Origin: Synechococcus sp. Cruz-7E5
GTDB lineage: Bacteria > Cyanobacteriota > Cyanobacteriia > PCC-6307 > Cyanobiaceae
Reading direction: 5' to 3'
Assembly (NCBI RefSeq): GCF_024345995.1
Contig: NZ_JAGQCE010000001.1
Location: forward strand, 186,001-250,000
DNA length: 64,000 nt
The translations under genes were made by a program, and so were the position numbers. Within the stretch, counting starts at the first letter, position 1; the number at the start of each line of letters is the position of its first letter. Below, one piece after another: positions 52,379 through 62,214 of the stretch. A model generated the notes under the pieces. The model saw only the letters and a list, made by a program, of their open reading frames with translations. It was not told where the DNA came from and ran no database searches.

Positions 52379-53278
52379 TCAGAGCCCCTCCTGGAGAAGG
52401 GCTTCGAGGTAAGCGCCATAGCCCGACTTGCGCAAGGGTGCTGCCAGAGCCGCGAGCTCATCGGCACTGATCCAGCCCTGGCGCCAGGCCACCTCCTCTG
52501 GGCAGCCAATTTTGAGCCCCTGCCGGTGCTCGAGGGTGCGGATGTAGCTGCCGGCCTCGTGGAGGGAATCACAGGTGCCCGTGTCGAGCCAGGCCATGCC
52601 ACGGCCGAGCAGCTCCACTCGCAGGTCGCCGCGATCGAGGTAGAGCTGGTTGAGGGTGGTGATCTCCAGCTCACCTCGGGCCGAGGGCCTCACCAGGCGG
52701 GCCAGCTCCACCACATCTGGGTCATAGAAATAGAGGCCGGTGACGGCGTAGTTGGAGGCAGGCTGGAGGGGCTTCTCCTCCAGGGAAACCACCCGCTGAT
52801 CGCCATCGAAACCCACCACGCCATAGCGCTGAGGGTCGGCAACGCGGTAAGCGAAGACGGAGGCCCCGGAGGGCTGGGCACTGGCGGCCTGGAGGTTGCG
52901 GGAGAGATCGCCGCCGTAGAAGAGGTTGTCACCGAGGATCAGAGCCGCTGAATGGCCGGCAAGAAACTCGGCGCCGATCAGGAAGGCCTGGGCGAGCCCG
53001 TCCGGGCTGGGCTGCTCGGCATAGGAGAGGGAAATCCCCCAGGCACTGCCATCCCCAAGCAGGGCGCGGAACTGTGGCAGATCGCGGGGGGTGGAAATGA
53101 TCAGAATCTCATCGAGGCCCGCCAGCATCAGCGTGCTGAGTGGGTAGTAGATCATCGGTTTGTCGTACACCGGCAGGAGCTGCTTGCTCACGGCCTGAGT
53201 GATCGGGTGCAGCCTGGTGCCTGAGCCACCAGCCAGGATGATGCCCTTGCGCCTTGTGCTGGAGGCAGAGACGGAAAA
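52379..53278 (-). CDS. rfbA: Glucose-1-phosphate thymidylyltransferase
   Basis: RfbA is the first enzyme of dTDP-L-rhamnose synthesis, making dTDP-glucose. The roughly 299-residue protein has [54 protein letters not shown] and [20 protein letters not shown]. The ATG at 53278 is preferred to an in-frame upstream start at 53314 that overlaps the preceding gene. It is the first rhamnose gene after the large TPR/GT32 gene. Confidence 0.96.
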   Translation of the reverse strand, partial: FSVSASSTRRKGIILAGGSGTRLHPITQAVSKQLLPVYDKPMIYYPLSTLMLAGLDEILIISTPRDLPQFRALLGDGSAWGISLSYAEQPSPDGLAQAFLIGAEFLAGHSAALILGDNLFYGGDLSRNLQAASAQPSGASVFAYRVADPQRYGVVGFDGDQRVVSLEEKPLQPASNYAVTGLYFYDPDVVELARLVRPSARGELEITTLNQLYLDRGDLRVELLGRGMAWLDTGTCDSLHEAGSYIRTLEHRQGLKIGCPEEVAWRQGWISADELAALAAPLRKSGYGAYLEALLQEGL

Positions 53279-53307
53279 CATGCAGCTTGTGAAGGAGCGA
53301 CGACCTT

Positions 53308-55983
53308 TTACCACGAAAGTGAAGGTGAGGCTGTGCTGCGAATCTTCAATGCCCCGCGCTGAGCCATCTTTTCCTGGATCAGACGCTTCGACTGTCCTCT
53401 GGAACCTCTGGGAGCCACCCAGCTGCCTTCGTTGACCTTGACGGGTGTCTGAAGGTGCATGCTCACTCTTCTGCTGAGCTCATGCTGGGTCAGGATTCGC
53501 ACATCTGTAGGCGCAGGTAAATCGGGATTTGAGAGCGTATCGCCATAGAGGCGGCAAAAGCAGAGACTCAGGACACCGGGCCCAGTGATGAACCAGGGAT
53601 TGCTGCCCTGGAGATCGAGGATGTTCCAAGCAGCCATTTCAAGTGCCATCTCAATCAGGGGATGACGTGGTGCCGCAGCGATGAAATTGTTGCCGATTGA
53701 GCCAATCTCCTCCTGATAGAGAACCAGGCTCACCCGATCTTCAACCAGAGGCGCAAGACTGTGCCTACAACGATCATCAGCGTCTGCATAAATACCGCCG
53801 AACGCATAAAGATAACTAAGACGGAACAGATCCGACTGCAACACCGGCGAATTCAAGCAGGAATAAGCCTCCTTAACCAAGTCCGATGAATGTTCAGCGA
53901 TGAATTCACGAGCCGTACTGGCATCAAAAACTAGATGCTGATAGGATGGGTTGGCAAGGCGCCAGCTCTGCATGAGTGTACGCACACCATCGGGAACTTC
54001 ACTGGAATTCCAGAACTGAAGAATCAAGCGTGGAATTTGCCGATCATCAGATCGTTCGAAGAACTTTTCAGAGACTTCAGCCGGCCCTCTCCAGCGACGG
54101 AGCTGGCCGGATAGGCGAGCTGCAACTAACAAAGAGATTGCAGCGGCCGAGCAATCCGGCTCCTCCAGAAGTAGCGAATGAAGAGGAGCGAGCCGCGATT
54201 GTGGAGGCTGCTTACTGATGTCTCTGATCCGAGAACTGGCAAACCGGTTCGTATGAAAGTGCTCCATCAGGCAGCGATGCAAGCCGTGGAAGGCCGTCTC
54301 GACCAAACGAGGATTCCCGCTGGCTTGCTTAGTGGCGCGAATCTTGTAAAAAAGAGCCTGAGCTTCCTCAAATCTCATCAGTAGAGTATAAAGTAAGCAA
54401 GCCCACTCAGCAGCCTGAAGATCCAGTGGCTCCTTGTCGAGAAGTGTTTCCAAAGGGAGGAGCGCCTCGTCATACAAGTACTGCGTCTTGAGCCAATGAC
54501 TACGGCTCAGACAAGCCTGACGAATCTGCTCTGTGCTCACCGGATGGAGAGAGTCAAGCGCTTCAGCTGCTCTCCCATCCCCTGTGTTCATCAGCAGGGC
54601 GGCCCGCTGCAAGCGGGCATGGAAGCCAACAACAGGATCATGGGAGAGTCCGTCGGCGATGGCCAGAGCCGCTTCATAATCGCCGGCGCCGCGATAGAGG
54701 GTGACCTTCGAGAACTGAAGCCATGGTTGCGCGACGAGGCCCTGCACCTCACCGATACGGCGTTCAGCCTCCTGCAACATGTCAAGACCTTCCTCAAAAG
54801 CACCGATCTCTGCAAACAGGCTGGCCAAGGCAACAGCATGGTCTGGAGAGATGGGGTCCTTCTCAACGGCGGCCTTCAGCAGTTTGAGACTTTCGGGCAG
54901 ATGACCCAGCTCACGCTCCACAACACCTCTGGCCTGGAGACCATGAGCAACCAGCACGGTGTCCTCTCCGGGATCAAAGGCATCAAGGGTTGAGAGGGCT
55001 TCAGCCAGTCGCCCCAACTGGCGCAACAGGCCGACATGGCGGAGTCGGTGCCAGGAGGTGCCGGCAGGCAGTCTGAGCAGGGAGCTGGAAACCACCAGGG
55101 CCTGCTCAAGCTCACCGAGGGCCTGGCAGAGGTCGATCCGGGCGGAGAGCAGCTCGGGGTCGTGGGGTTCGAGCTGGAGGGCGTCCGCCAGCACTTGCTC
55201 TGCCTCCTGGGTCTCCTGCGCCGCCACGAGGCACTGGCTGAGGGTGCGAAGCAGAGCGTGGTTCCCTGGCTGGCGTTCGATGGCCCGCCGGTACCAGGGA
55301 ATGGCGGCGGCCTGGTTTCCCTGGCTGAGCCGGAGTTCGCCCATGCCAAGCACGGCAGCGAACTGGTCGGGCTGGCGCTCGAGGACGGCCTGCAGGATCC
55401 GCTCCGCTTTGGCATGGTCTCCCAGCTGGCGATGGCAGCGGGCAGTAGCGGCGAGCAAGTTGGCGTCCTCTGGGGCAAGGATCAGAGCCTGTTGGAACAG
55501 GTTGAGGGCAGCTGAAAACCTGCCATTGGCGTAGGCGACTTCTGCCGCCTGAATCTGGTCGGGCAAGGTCTCCGCGGGTGGCGCCGCCATCGGTGCCGCC
55601 TGGTGCCACGCTTGGCTCCGGGTCTTGAGGAGCTCCACTGCGCAACGAGCACCTAAGTGGCCGGGATCCAGCTCCAGCAGCTGTTGGTAGGTCTGGCGTG
55701 CCTGCTGGAGATCATCCCGCTGGAGCTTGGCCTCCGCCAGAGCCAGCAGAGCGGGAGATGAGGCGGGGTTCTGATCCAGCAACGCGGCGATCAGGGCATC
55801 GGCATGATCGCCCTGGCCATGCCGGCGGTGCAGCCGGGCTAGTGCGGCCACGAGAGTGTCGGCCTGGGGCATCCCCTGGTGGGCTCGTTGCAGTGCATCG
55901 AGGGCAAGCTCCCAGTTGCCGAGCCGTTCAGCTTCGTACGCCTCTTCGAGAGCCTGGTGGATGAGAACCCTGTGTGGCGTCAT
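53308..55983 (-). CDS. Large TPR protein with C-terminal GT32-like glycosyltransferase domain
   Basis: This 891-residue protein has about 560 N-terminal residues of TPR repeats (for example [20 protein letters not shown] and [20 protein letters not shown]). They are followed by a sugar-binding DxD glycosyltransferase domain of the Och1/capsular (GT32) type: [40 protein letters not shown] and [12 protein letters not shown], with the DADD metal site. The codon composition of the C-terminal third is visibly less GC-rich. It probably transfers a sugar to a surface glycan or protein. It heads the rhamnose operon, 29 bases upstream of rfbA. Confidence 0.85.
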   Translation of the reverse strand: MTPHRVLIHQALEEAYEAERLGNWELALDALQRAHQGMPQADTLVAALARLHRRHGQGDHADALIAALLDQNPASSPALLALAEAKLQRDDLQQARQTYQQLLELDPGHLGARCAVELLKTRSQAWHQAAPMAAPPAETLPDQIQAAEVAYANGRFSAALNLFQQALILAPEDANLLAATARCHRQLGDHAKAERILQAVLERQPDQFAAVLGMGELRLSQGNQAAAIPWYRRAIERQPGNHALLRTLSQCLVAAQETQEAEQVLADALQLEPHDPELLSARIDLCQALGELEQALVVSSSLLRLPAGTSWHRLRHVGLLRQLGRLAEALSTLDAFDPGEDTVLVAHGLQARGVVERELGHLPESLKLLKAAVEKDPISPDHAVALASLFAEIGAFEEGLDMLQEAERRIGEVQGLVAQPWLQFSKVTLYRGAGDYEAALAIADGLSHDPVVGFHARLQRAALLMNTGDGRAAEALDSLHPVSTEQIRQACLSRSHWLKTQYLYDEALLPLETLLDKEPLDLQAAEWACLLYTLLMRFEEAQALFYKIRATKQASGNPRLVETAFHGLHRCLMEHFHTNRFASSRIRDISKQPPQSRLAPLHSLLLEEPDCSAAAISLLVAARLSGQLRRWRGPAEVSEKFFERSDDRQIPRLILQFWNSSEVPDGVRTLMQSWRLANPSYQHLVFDASTAREFIAEHSSDLVKEAYSCLNSPVLQSDLFRLSYLYAFGGIYADADDRCRHSLAPLVEDRVSLVLYQEEIGSIGNNFIAAAPRHPLIEMALEMAAWNILDLQGSNPWFITGPGVLSLCFCRLYGDTLSNPDLPAPTDVRILTQHELSRRVSMHLQTPVKVNEGSWVAPRGSRGQSKRLIQEKMAQRGALKIRSTASPSLSW

Positions 55984-56022
55984 GGAGTCAATGGGGCTGA
56001 AACGGCAGCAAGAACATCACGA

Positions 56023-57825
56023 TCAGATCGAGTGCAGAATCACCAACGGAATCACCACGGCATAGAGCAGCGACAACGGCCAGCCGAAACGCAGAAAATC
56101 CAGGAAGCGGTAGTTCCCCGGGGAATACACCATCAGGTTCGTCTGATAGCCGATCGGCGAAAGAAAGCTCTGGCTGGCGGCGAACACCACCACGTAGATG
56201 AACATCAGCGGGGGCTGCTGCAGGCCTTCGGCCAGCTTGGCCACCACCGGCAGCAGCAGCACCACGGTGGCGCCATTGCTGAGCAGTTCGGTGCCCACGA
56301 GGGTCACGGCATACACGGCCACCAGGGCGCCGTAGACCGGCCATCCCTCCAGGCGCACGAGCAGGGCATCGGCCGCCAGCTGGGCCAGGCCGCTCTGCTG
56401 CAGGGCCGCACTGAAGCTGAACAGGCCTCCCAGCAGCAGGTACACGTCCCAGCGGATGGCGCGCAGGGCGCTGCTGGCATCGAGGCAGCCGCTGATCACC
56501 AGCACCCCCACGCCCAGCAGCACCGCCGCCACCAGGGGCATGATCTGCAGGCCGGAGAGCAGCAGCACCGCCAGCATGGTGAGCACCGCCAGGCCCTTGC
56601 GGTGGGTAGTGGGCAGATCGCTCTCGAGTTCATCGAGCACCACCAGCTCGCTGTTCTCCTGCAGACCGCGGATGGAATCGAGGGGCGCCTGCACCAGCAG
56701 CAGGTCGCCTTCCTTGAGCGTGAGCCGCCCGAGCCGGTCCTGCAGGGTGGTGTTGGCGCGCTTCACGGCCAGCACGGTGGCGTTGAAGCGCTGGCGGAAG
56801 CGCAGGTCGCGCAGGGTGGAGCCGGCCAGCTGGGAGCCGGCGGGCAGCAGCACCTCGGTGAGGCGGATGCCTGAGGGCAGGCTGGAGACGCCAGCAGCAT
56901 CGGGGGCTTCCAGCAGGGTGCCGGCCAGAGCAACCATCTGATCCTGCTGCAGGCGCAGCAGTTCACTGCGGCTGCAGCGCAGCAGCAGGCGGTCGGAGGC
57001 CTGAAGACGAAGCTCGGCCAGGGGCGGCTGCAGCTTCTGGCCACCGCGGTGCACCGCCAGCACATCCACGTCGAAGCGGCGCTGCAGGCGGCTGGCATGC
57101 AGGGTGCGATCGCAGAGGGGCGAGCGGGAGGGCAGCACCACCTCGGTGAGATAGCCCTGCCGGGTGAGCTCGGTCAGCGACGTGCCGCCGTCGTGGCCGC
57201 GATCGGGCAGGAAGCGGGCCGCCAGGAGCAGGTAGAGGCTGCCGATCAGCCACACCGGAATGCCGATGGCTGTGAAGGAGAACAGCTGGAATTCGCCGTA
57301 GCCGAGCTTGGCCGACACGTCGCTGGCCAGCAGGTTGGTGGAGGTGCCGATCAGGGTGAGGGTGCCGCCGGTGATCGTGGCGATCGAGAGGGGGATCAGC
57401 ACCTTCGAGGGGCTGACGCCACGGCGCCGGCACCAGCCTTCAATCACCGGCAGCAGGATCGCCACGATGGGCGTGTTGGGAATCACCCCGGAGAGCGGGG
57501 CCACCACACCGGCCAGCAGGGCCACGAGCCGCTGGGGCGAGCGGATCCGTGGTGAGCCGAGCAGTTCGCGCAGGCGATCGAGGGCGCCGCTGTGCAGCAG
57601 GCCTTCGGAGAGCACGAACATGCCCAGCAGGGTGATCAGGGCCGGGCTGCCGAAACCGGCCAGGGCATCGCCGGCCTTGAGCACGCCGGTGGCGATCAGC
57701 AGCCCGGCGGCCACCAGGGCGACGATGTCAGGGGCGAGCCAGCCGCCCACGAACACCACGATCGCCGCCAGCAGCACCGCGAGGGTGATCCAGCCGGAGG
57801 GAGTGATCAAAACCAACACCGGCAT
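56023..57825 (-). CDS. SLC13/DASS-type anion transporter with two TrkA-C (RCK_C) domains
   Basis: This protein of about 600 residues has two groups of membrane helices. The first carries SGVIPNTPIVAILLPVIEGW and ATITGGTLTLIGTSTNLLAS (the SNT sodium/anion motif). The last group carries GTELLSNGATVVLLLPVVAK and SQSFLSPIGYQTNLMVYSPG. Between them are two TrkA-C-like repeats (LTEVVLPSRSPLCDRTLHAS and LTEVLLPAGSQLAGSTLRDL). The family imports sulfate or dicarboxylates. The ATG at 57825 is preferred, because the TTG at 57909 lies in a decayed antitoxin remnant. Confidence 0.9.
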   Translation of the reverse strand: MPVLVLITPSGWITLAVLLAAIVVFVGGWLAPDIVALVAAGLLIATGVLKAGDALAGFGSPALITLLGMFVLSEGLLHSGALDRLRELLGSPRIRSPQRLVALLAGVVAPLSGVIPNTPIVAILLPVIEGWCRRRGVSPSKVLIPLSIATITGGTLTLIGTSTNLLASDVSAKLGYGEFQLFSFTAIGIPVWLIGSLYLLLAARFLPDRGHDGGTSLTELTRQGYLTEVVLPSRSPLCDRTLHASRLQRRFDVDVLAVHRGGQKLQPPLAELRLQASDRLLLRCSRSELLRLQQDQMVALAGTLLEAPDAAGVSSLPSGIRLTEVLLPAGSQLAGSTLRDLRFRQRFNATVLAVKRANTTLQDRLGRLTLKEGDLLLVQAPLDSIRGLQENSELVVLDELESDLPTTHRKGLAVLTMLAVLLLSGLQIMPLVAAVLLGVGVLVISGCLDASSALRAIRWDVYLLLGGLFSFSAALQQSGLAQLAADALLVRLEGWPVYGALVAVYAVTLVGTELLSNGATVVLLLPVVAKLAEGLQQPPLMFIYVVVFAASQSFLSPIGYQTNLMVYSPGNYRFLDFLRFGWPLSLLYAVVIPLVILHSI

Positions 57826-57894
57826 GAGCGCAACCAGGATGCCAGCTAGCCCTGGACGCAGAGTGTCCGTGGTCACTGGAGTGAAGGCCAGCGA

Positions 57895-58008
57895 GCGCGT
57901 CACGCTCAAGCAGCTCTTGCGCAGCTATGTGGAGCAGGGGCTCGACCCAGCTTCCATTGCCCTCGAAAAGCCTTAACGGGAGACGCGACAACCGAATTGG
58001 CCCGAATC
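57895..58008 (-). pseudogene. Remnant of a VapB/AbrB-type antitoxin
   Basis: On the minus strand the segment reads IRANSVVASPVKAFRGQW and then KLGRA. The intact antitoxin at 62814-63050 reads IRVIPVAASPVKAFRGQG and then KLGGS at the same place. The rest of the C-terminus is in another frame, the N-terminal AbrB fold is missing, and no toxin follows. The match is also clear at DNA level (CCTTAACGGGAGACGCGACA against CCTTCACGGGAGAGGCGGCA). It is joined directly to a fragment of another gene at 58009. Confidence 0.7.
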
Positions 58009-58076
58009 AGGAAGGGAAACGGATCGGGCTGAGCCGAGGAAACCGGCGCTTCGTCCTATGCCATGACCGTAGCGAC
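58009..58076 (-). repeat. Diverged 68-base repeat, copy A (gene fragment)
   Basis: This segment matches 59187-59254 over its whole length with few changes (both contain GGAAGGGAAACGGATCGGGC and GAAACCGGCGCTTCGT). Copy B is the N-terminal coding part of the two-helix coiled-coil gene; here the same reading has a stop codon and no downstream gene. It is therefore a gene fragment fused to the VapB remnant. Confidence 0.8.
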
Positions 58077-58150
58077 GACAAGCTCGTAAGGACGCCTTAC
58101 GACAAGGAGACATGCGGCCTAAGCTATGAGCAGTGACTGGTTTGCCACCG

Positions 58151-58375
58151 ATGGAAGTCGCCACACTCACCGCCAAAGGACAGGTCACGGTGCCGAAGGC
58201 GGTGCGTGAGGCCCTGGGATTGCGGCAGGGCGACCAGCTCAGCTGGGAACTGGAGGATGGCTCGGTGCGCGTGCGGGCGGTGACGCCGTTGGATCTGGCC
58301 TATCTCCGGGGGCTGGAGAGCAGCCTTAGCGAATGGAGCAGCCCGGCGGATGAGGAGGCGTTCCGCGAACTGTGA
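58151..58375 (+). CDS. AbrB/MazE-type antitoxin
   Basis: This 74-residue antitoxin starts at the ATG at 58151. The swapped-hairpin AbrB fold is VATLTAKGQVTVPKAVREAL followed by GLRQGDQLSWELEDGSVRVR; the acidic, partly disordered C-terminus would wrap the toxin. The toxin's GTG overlaps its stop (GTGA). It probably binds its own promoter. Confidence 0.85.
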   Translation: MEVATLTAKGQVTVPKAVREALGLRQGDQLSWELEDGSVRVRAVTPLDLAYLRGLESSLSEWSSPADEEAFREL

Positions 58376-58716
58376 GCGCCTTCGAGAGGTACACGGTGGT
58401 GCGAGTTCCGTTCCCATTCACTGATCGCCAGGCCCAGAAGCAGCGGCCGGCGTTGGTGCTCTCACAGCCCTGCTTTCAGCAAAGCTGTGGCCATCTGCTG
58501 CTGGCGATGATCACATCAGCGCGGCAATCCTCCTGGCCCCTCGATTGGCCCCTTGAAGATCTCAATGCCGCGGGCCTGCCCCAACCCTGCCTGGTGCGCT
58601 TCAAGCTGTTCACCATTGATGAGCGGCTGGTGTTGGGTGGCCTGGGCGCTCTGGCCGCCGCCGATTGCACCGGTGTGTCGGCCCAGCTGGGCAAGCTGCT
58701 GCCCTCCGGGACCTGA
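58372..58716 (+). CDS. MazF/PemK-type endoribonuclease toxin
   Basis: This 114-residue toxin has FERYTVVRVPFPFTDRQAQK, QRPALVLSQPCFQQ and LPQPCLVRFKLFTIDERLVL, matching the MazF/PemK beta-barrel and its active-site strand. Full length suggests it is functional. It is coupled to the AbrB-type antitoxin by a four-base overlap. Confidence 0.85.
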   Translation: MSAFERYTVVRVPFPFTDRQAQKQRPALVLSQPCFQQSCGHLLLAMITSARQSSWPLDWPLEDLNAAGLPQPCLVRFKLFTIDERLVLGGLGALAAADCTGVSAQLGKLLPSGT

Positions 58717-58806
58717 GCGATGCCACACCAACATTCTGCGATAGACATAGACATGCTCAGGATTCCGAAGGCTTGATCTCTTCTATCAATACGGCCGCCG
58801 CTTCAC

Positions 58807-59242
58807 TCAGCTGGAGCCGGTTGCGGGAGGTGTCTGCGAGGATGAATCGGCACTGAGCAACAAGGCATCGAGCCTGGATTCGAGATCGGCGAGCCGCTTG
58901 TTCTCTGTCTCGAGCTGCGCTATCTCTTTCTCGAGCAGCTTCGTTCGCTTCTCGCTCTCGAGCTCTCGCCTCTCGCTCTCGAGCGCTCTGATCTGCGCAT
59001 CGATCGTTGGATGCCAGTTTAACTTCGCCAACCAGCGCCGCCACGGCGGCAATGAGGACAGGAATTCCGATTTGCTGATTGACGTTGAAGCGGATCCCGA
59101 GGAGATCGACATGGCTGTAGGAGGTAAAGAACGTGATCAGAACGACCAGGCAGCCGCCGAAAAGGGATGCATAGCCGGCGCGATCGAGGAAGGGAAACGG
59201 ATCGGGCTGACCCGAGGAAACCGGCGCTTCGTTCTCTCCCAT
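58807..59242 (-). pseudogene. Two-helix membrane/coiled-coil gene with a +1 frame change (copy 1)
   Basis: From the ATG at 59242 the protein reads GENEAPVSSGQPDPFPFLD and two membrane helices (ASLFGGCLVVLITFFTSYSH and IGIPVLIAAVAALVG). At about 59020 the credible frame moves by +1 and continues LNWHPTIDAQIRALESERRE, EIAQLETENKRLADLESRLD and ALLLSADSSS to a stop at 58807. That second frame has regular heptads and GC-rich third positions. The frame that stays open after the helices gives Arg/Glu/Ala low complexity (REREARAREREANEAARERD) with poor third positions. It is either a frameshifted pseudogene or a gene using frameshifting. A second copy has the same break. Confidence 0.65.
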
Positions 59243-59254
59243 GACCGTAGCGAC
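59187..59254 (-). repeat. Diverged 68-base repeat, copy B
   Basis: This is the partner of 58009-58076. This copy covers the start codon and first codons of the membrane/coiled-coil gene and is intact. The pair indicates that another copy of the gene once lay next to the VapB remnant. Confidence 0.8.
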
Positions 59255-59663
59255 ACCAACCCCAAACCGATCAATGAATAGTACGCCAGTACCATTAGCC
59301 CGTGCATTCGTGGTTTCACGGAATAGCCACAAGCGCCATGTCGCGAGCGGGCACCGTGGGACGCGCTACCTGCGGCGCTTGCTTTTCACATCAGCCCCTG
59401 AGCAGTTCGCTGCTGTCTGCGCCGCCAACCAAGAGGCAGTGGCGATCTGGCAGACCTGAACTCCGGGCCGGGACCAAGGCTCTGCGGCAGCCTCCAGAAT
59501 CAGGCCGTCCGGCACACCATATGTGGTGTCCTGCCGGGTCTCTGGGCTGATACGTTTCGGCAAACCATCCCCTGCACACTGCCACAGCCATTTCCGTCGC
59601 TGCTGCACTTGCGCTAGAGACGGCCTGCTGCAATGGTTCACCCACCAACAAGGCGCTGCGCTG
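59255..59663. other. Region between the coiled-coil gene and gmd
   Basis: About 410 bases hold no convincing gene. Open frames on both strands have poor coding character and no recognisable motif. A near-palindrome (ACACCATATGTGGTGT, 59514-59529) lies 135 bases before gmd and may be an operator. The gmd promoter should be here. Confidence 0.5.
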
Positions 59664-60752
59664 ATGCCGAAAACCGCTCTGATCACGGGCATCTCCGGGC
59701 AGGACGGCTCCTATCTGGCTGAGTTGCTGCTCGAGAAGGGCTATGTGGTGCACGGCATCAAACGGCGGGCCAGCAGCCTGAACACCCAGCGGATCGACCA
59801 TCTGTATCAGGATCCCCACGAAAGCGATCCGCGCCTTGTTCTGCACTACGGGGATCTCACCGACAGCACCAATGTGATCCGCATCGTGCAGCAGGTGCAG
59901 CCCGATGAGATCTACAACCTCGGTGCCCAGAGCCACGTGGCGGTGAGCTTCGAGAGCCCGGAATACACCGCCAATTGCGATGCGCTGGGCACCCTGCGGA
60001 TCCTGGAGGCGGTGCGCATCCTGGACCTCACTGACAAGACACGCATCTACCAGGCCAGTACCAGTGAGCTCTACGGGCTGGTGCAGGAAATCCCCCAGAA
60101 GGAAACCACCCCTTTCTATCCGCGCAGCCCCTATGGGGTGGCCAAACTCTATGCCTACTGGATCACGGTGAACTACCGCGAGGCCTATGGCATGTATGCC
60201 TGCAACGGCATCCTGTTCAACCACGAATCACCGCGGCGGGGCGAAACGTTCGTGACCCGCAAGATCACCCGCGGGCTGGCGCGCATCGATGCCGGCCTCG
60301 ACGACTGCCTGTTCATGGGCAACATCGACTCCCTGCGCGACTGGGGCCACGCCCGCGACTACGTGGAGATGCAGTGGCGGATGCTCCAGCAGGAGAGTCC
60401 GGAGGACTTCGTTATCGCCACCGGCCGTCAGATGAGCGTGCGCCGCTTCATCGAGCTGGCAGCAGCTGAGCTGGGCTGGGGGGCGATCGAGTGGCAAGGC
60501 GAGGGGGTGGACGAGATCGGCAGGCGCAGCACCGGCGAGGTGGTGGTGCGCATCGACCCGCGCTACTTCCGGCCCGCCGAAGTGGAAACGCTGCTGGGCG
60601 ATCCGAGCAATGCCCACACCAAACTGGGCTGGACACCCACCACCAGCCTCGGCGAGCTGGTGACCGAGATGGTGGCCCACGACAAGGAGGAGGCGCGCAA
60701 GGAGGCGCTGCTGCGCCTCAAGGGCTTCAAGGTGGTGGGCGGTCGTGAGTGA
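59664..60752 (+). CDS. gmd: GDP-mannose 4,6-dehydratase
   Basis: Gmd is the first enzyme of GDP-L-fucose synthesis, an SDR protein of about 362 residues from the ATG at 59664. It has [60 protein letters not shown], the catalytic STSELYG and [20 protein letters not shown], and [21 protein letters not shown] longer in-frame extension to 59523 is not coding. Its stop overlaps the fcl start by eight bases. Confidence 0.97.
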   Translation: MPKTALITGISGQDGSYLAELLLEKGYVVHGIKRRASSLNTQRIDHLYQDPHESDPRLVLHYGDLTDSTNVIRIVQQVQPDEIYNLGAQSHVAVSFESPEYTANCDALGTLRILEAVRILDLTDKTRIYQASTSELYGLVQEIPQKETTPFYPRSPYGVAKLYAYWITVNYREAYGMYACNGILFNHESPRRGETFVTRKITRGLARIDAGLDDCLFMGNIDSLRDWGHARDYVEMQWRMLQQESPEDFVIATGRQMSVRRFIELAAAELGWGAIEWQGEGVDEIGRRSTGEVVVRIDPRYFRPAEVETLLGDPSNAHTKLGWTPTTSLGELVTEMVAHDKEEARKEALLRLKGFKVVGGRE

Positions 60753-61779
60753 AAAGCTGATCACCCCAGAAGACCGCATATGGGTGGCCGGCCATCGCGG
60801 CATGGCGGGCAGCGCCATCTGCCGGTCGCTGCAGAGGGCTGGTTACGGAGATGCAGCGGCGGCGCGCGCTGCCGGGGGATCGCTGCTCACCCCCGGGCGA
60901 GAGGAGCTCGACCTGCTCGACGCGACGGCTGTGGAGGGCTGGTTTGCGACGCACCGGCCGACTGTGGTGGTGCTGGCGGCGGCGAAGGTGGGCGGCATCC
61001 ATGCCAATGCGGCCTACCCGGCCGATTTTCTGCTCGACAACCTCAAGATCGAGACCCATGTGATCGAGAACGCCTGGCGGCACGGGGCGCGGCGGTTGCT
61101 GTTCCTGGGCAGCAGCTGCATCTATCCGAAGTTCGCGGCGCAGCCGATCCGTGAGGAAGCACTGCTCAGCGGCGCGCTGGAGCCCAGCAACGAGTGGTAT
61201 GCGATCGCCAAGATCGCCGGCATCAAGCTTTGCGAGGCGTTGCGGCGCCAGCACGGCTTCGATGCCATCAGCCTGATGCCCACCAATCTGTATGGACCGG
61301 GCGACAACTACCACCCGGTCAACAGCCACGTGCTGCCGGCGCTGATCCGCCGCTTCCATGAAGCCACCGAACGTGGCGACAAATGTGTGAGTTGCTGGGG
61401 CACGGGCACGCCCCTGCGCGAGTTCCTGCACGTCGACGATCTGGGTGAGGCCTGCCTGTTCGCCCTGGAGCACTGGAACCCTGATGCCTCCGGCGCGCCC
61501 TGCGGGGATGGCGGCGAACCGCTGAGCTTCCTGAACGTGGGCACCGGAGTGGACCTCACCATCCGCGAGCTGGCGGAGTCGGTGGCGGCGGCCACGGGTT
61601 TTGCCGGCAGGATCGAGTGGGACAGCAGCAAACCCGACGGCACCCAGAAGAAACAGCTGGACGTGAGCCGGCTGGCAGCGCTGGGCTGGCGGGCGCGCAT
61701 CCCCCTGGCCGAGGGGCTGGCCGCCACCGTGGCCGACTTCCGCGAGCGGCTGGCGAGCGGCGAGCTGCGGGCGGGGTGA
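60745..61779 (+). CDS. fcl: GDP-L-fucose synthase
   Basis: Fcl epimerises and reduces the Gmd product to GDP-L-fucose. The 344-residue SDR protein has [60 protein letters not shown], the catalytic [20 protein letters not shown], and [20 protein letters not shown]. The GTG at 60745 overlaps the gmd stop, so the two are coupled. The product would feed fucosylation of surface glycans. Confidence 0.97.
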   Translation: MSEKLITPEDRIWVAGHRGMAGSAICRSLQRAGYGDAAAARAAGGSLLTPGREELDLLDATAVEGWFATHRPTVVVLAAAKVGGIHANAAYPADFLLDNLKIETHVIENAWRHGARRLLFLGSSCIYPKFAAQPIREEALLSGALEPSNEWYAIAKIAGIKLCEALRRQHGFDAISLMPTNLYGPGDNYHPVNSHVLPALIRRFHEATERGDKCVSCWGTGTPLREFLHVDDLGEACLFALEHWNPDASGAPCGDGGEPLSFLNVGTGVDLTIRELAESVAAATGFAGRIEWDSSKPDGTQKKQLDVSRLAALGWRARIPLAEGLAATVADFRERLASGELRAG

Positions 61780-61872
61780 ATCGGCTCAATCCATATTGGT
61801 GAGCCCCTCCCAGCGCCTGAATCTGGCGCCAGCGCCGGCAGGGCTGTTCGGCTCGGCGGCCGAGGGGCGCAC

Positions 61873-62212
61873 TCAGAGCTGCTTCAGCGGGCCATCGCCC
61901 TGTGGCCGGCGATCACTGCGACTGAGCAACAAGGCATCCAGCCTGGATTCGAGTGCGGCGAGCCGCTCGATCTCTTTCTCGAGCAATTTCGTTCGCTTCT
62001 CGCTCTCGAGCTCTCGCCTCTCGCTCTCGAGCGCGCTGATCTGCGCATCGATCGTTGGATGCCAGTTTAACTACCCCTTCGGAGAAGACTTCGTCTTCGT
62101 CAACCAGCGCCGCCACGGCGGCAAAGAGGACAGGAATTCCGATTTGCTGATTGACCGGGATGTGGATCCCCAGGAGATCAACATGGCTGTAAGAGGTGAA
62201 GAACGTGATCAG
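61873..62212 (-). pseudogene. Membrane/coiled-coil gene, truncated copy 2 with the same +1 frame change
   Basis: Related to 58852-59139 over nearly its whole length, this copy starts abruptly at LITFFTSYSHVDLLGI, with no start codon or first helix. It then has VNQQIGIPVLFAAVAALVDE and a 24-base in-frame insertion (EDEVFSEG region). At about 62068 the credible frame moves by +1, as in copy 1: LNWHPTIDAQISALESERRE, then LEKEIERLAALESRLDALLL, to a stop at 61873. Compared with copy 1 the coil lacks exactly seven residues, one heptad. Upstream it abuts the HEPN remnant. Confidence 0.7.
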
Positions 62213-62214
62213 GC

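Noticed and set aside
59017-59023. GTTAAAC as a -1 ribosomal slippery site
   Set aside because: The heptamer resembles viral -1 sites, but the change needed here goes from the GTT-AAA frame to the TTA-AAC frame, which is +1. The usual -1 mechanism runs the other way.
58757-59332. 191-codon minus-strand ORF with Arg/Glu/Ala-rich C-terminal half
   Set aside because: Only its N-terminal half (two membrane helices) has coding character. The REREAR-type half is the shadow of a regular coiled-coil frame one base away, judged by third codon positions and by the related copy.
59366-59692. 108-codon minus-strand ORF before gmd
   Set aside because: It overlaps the gmd start, and no family or motif is recognisable; it was examined as a possible TA remnant without support.
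61783-61805. Hairpin GGCTCA...TGAGCC after fcl as a terminator
   Set aside because: It has only six pairs, an 11-base loop and no T run.
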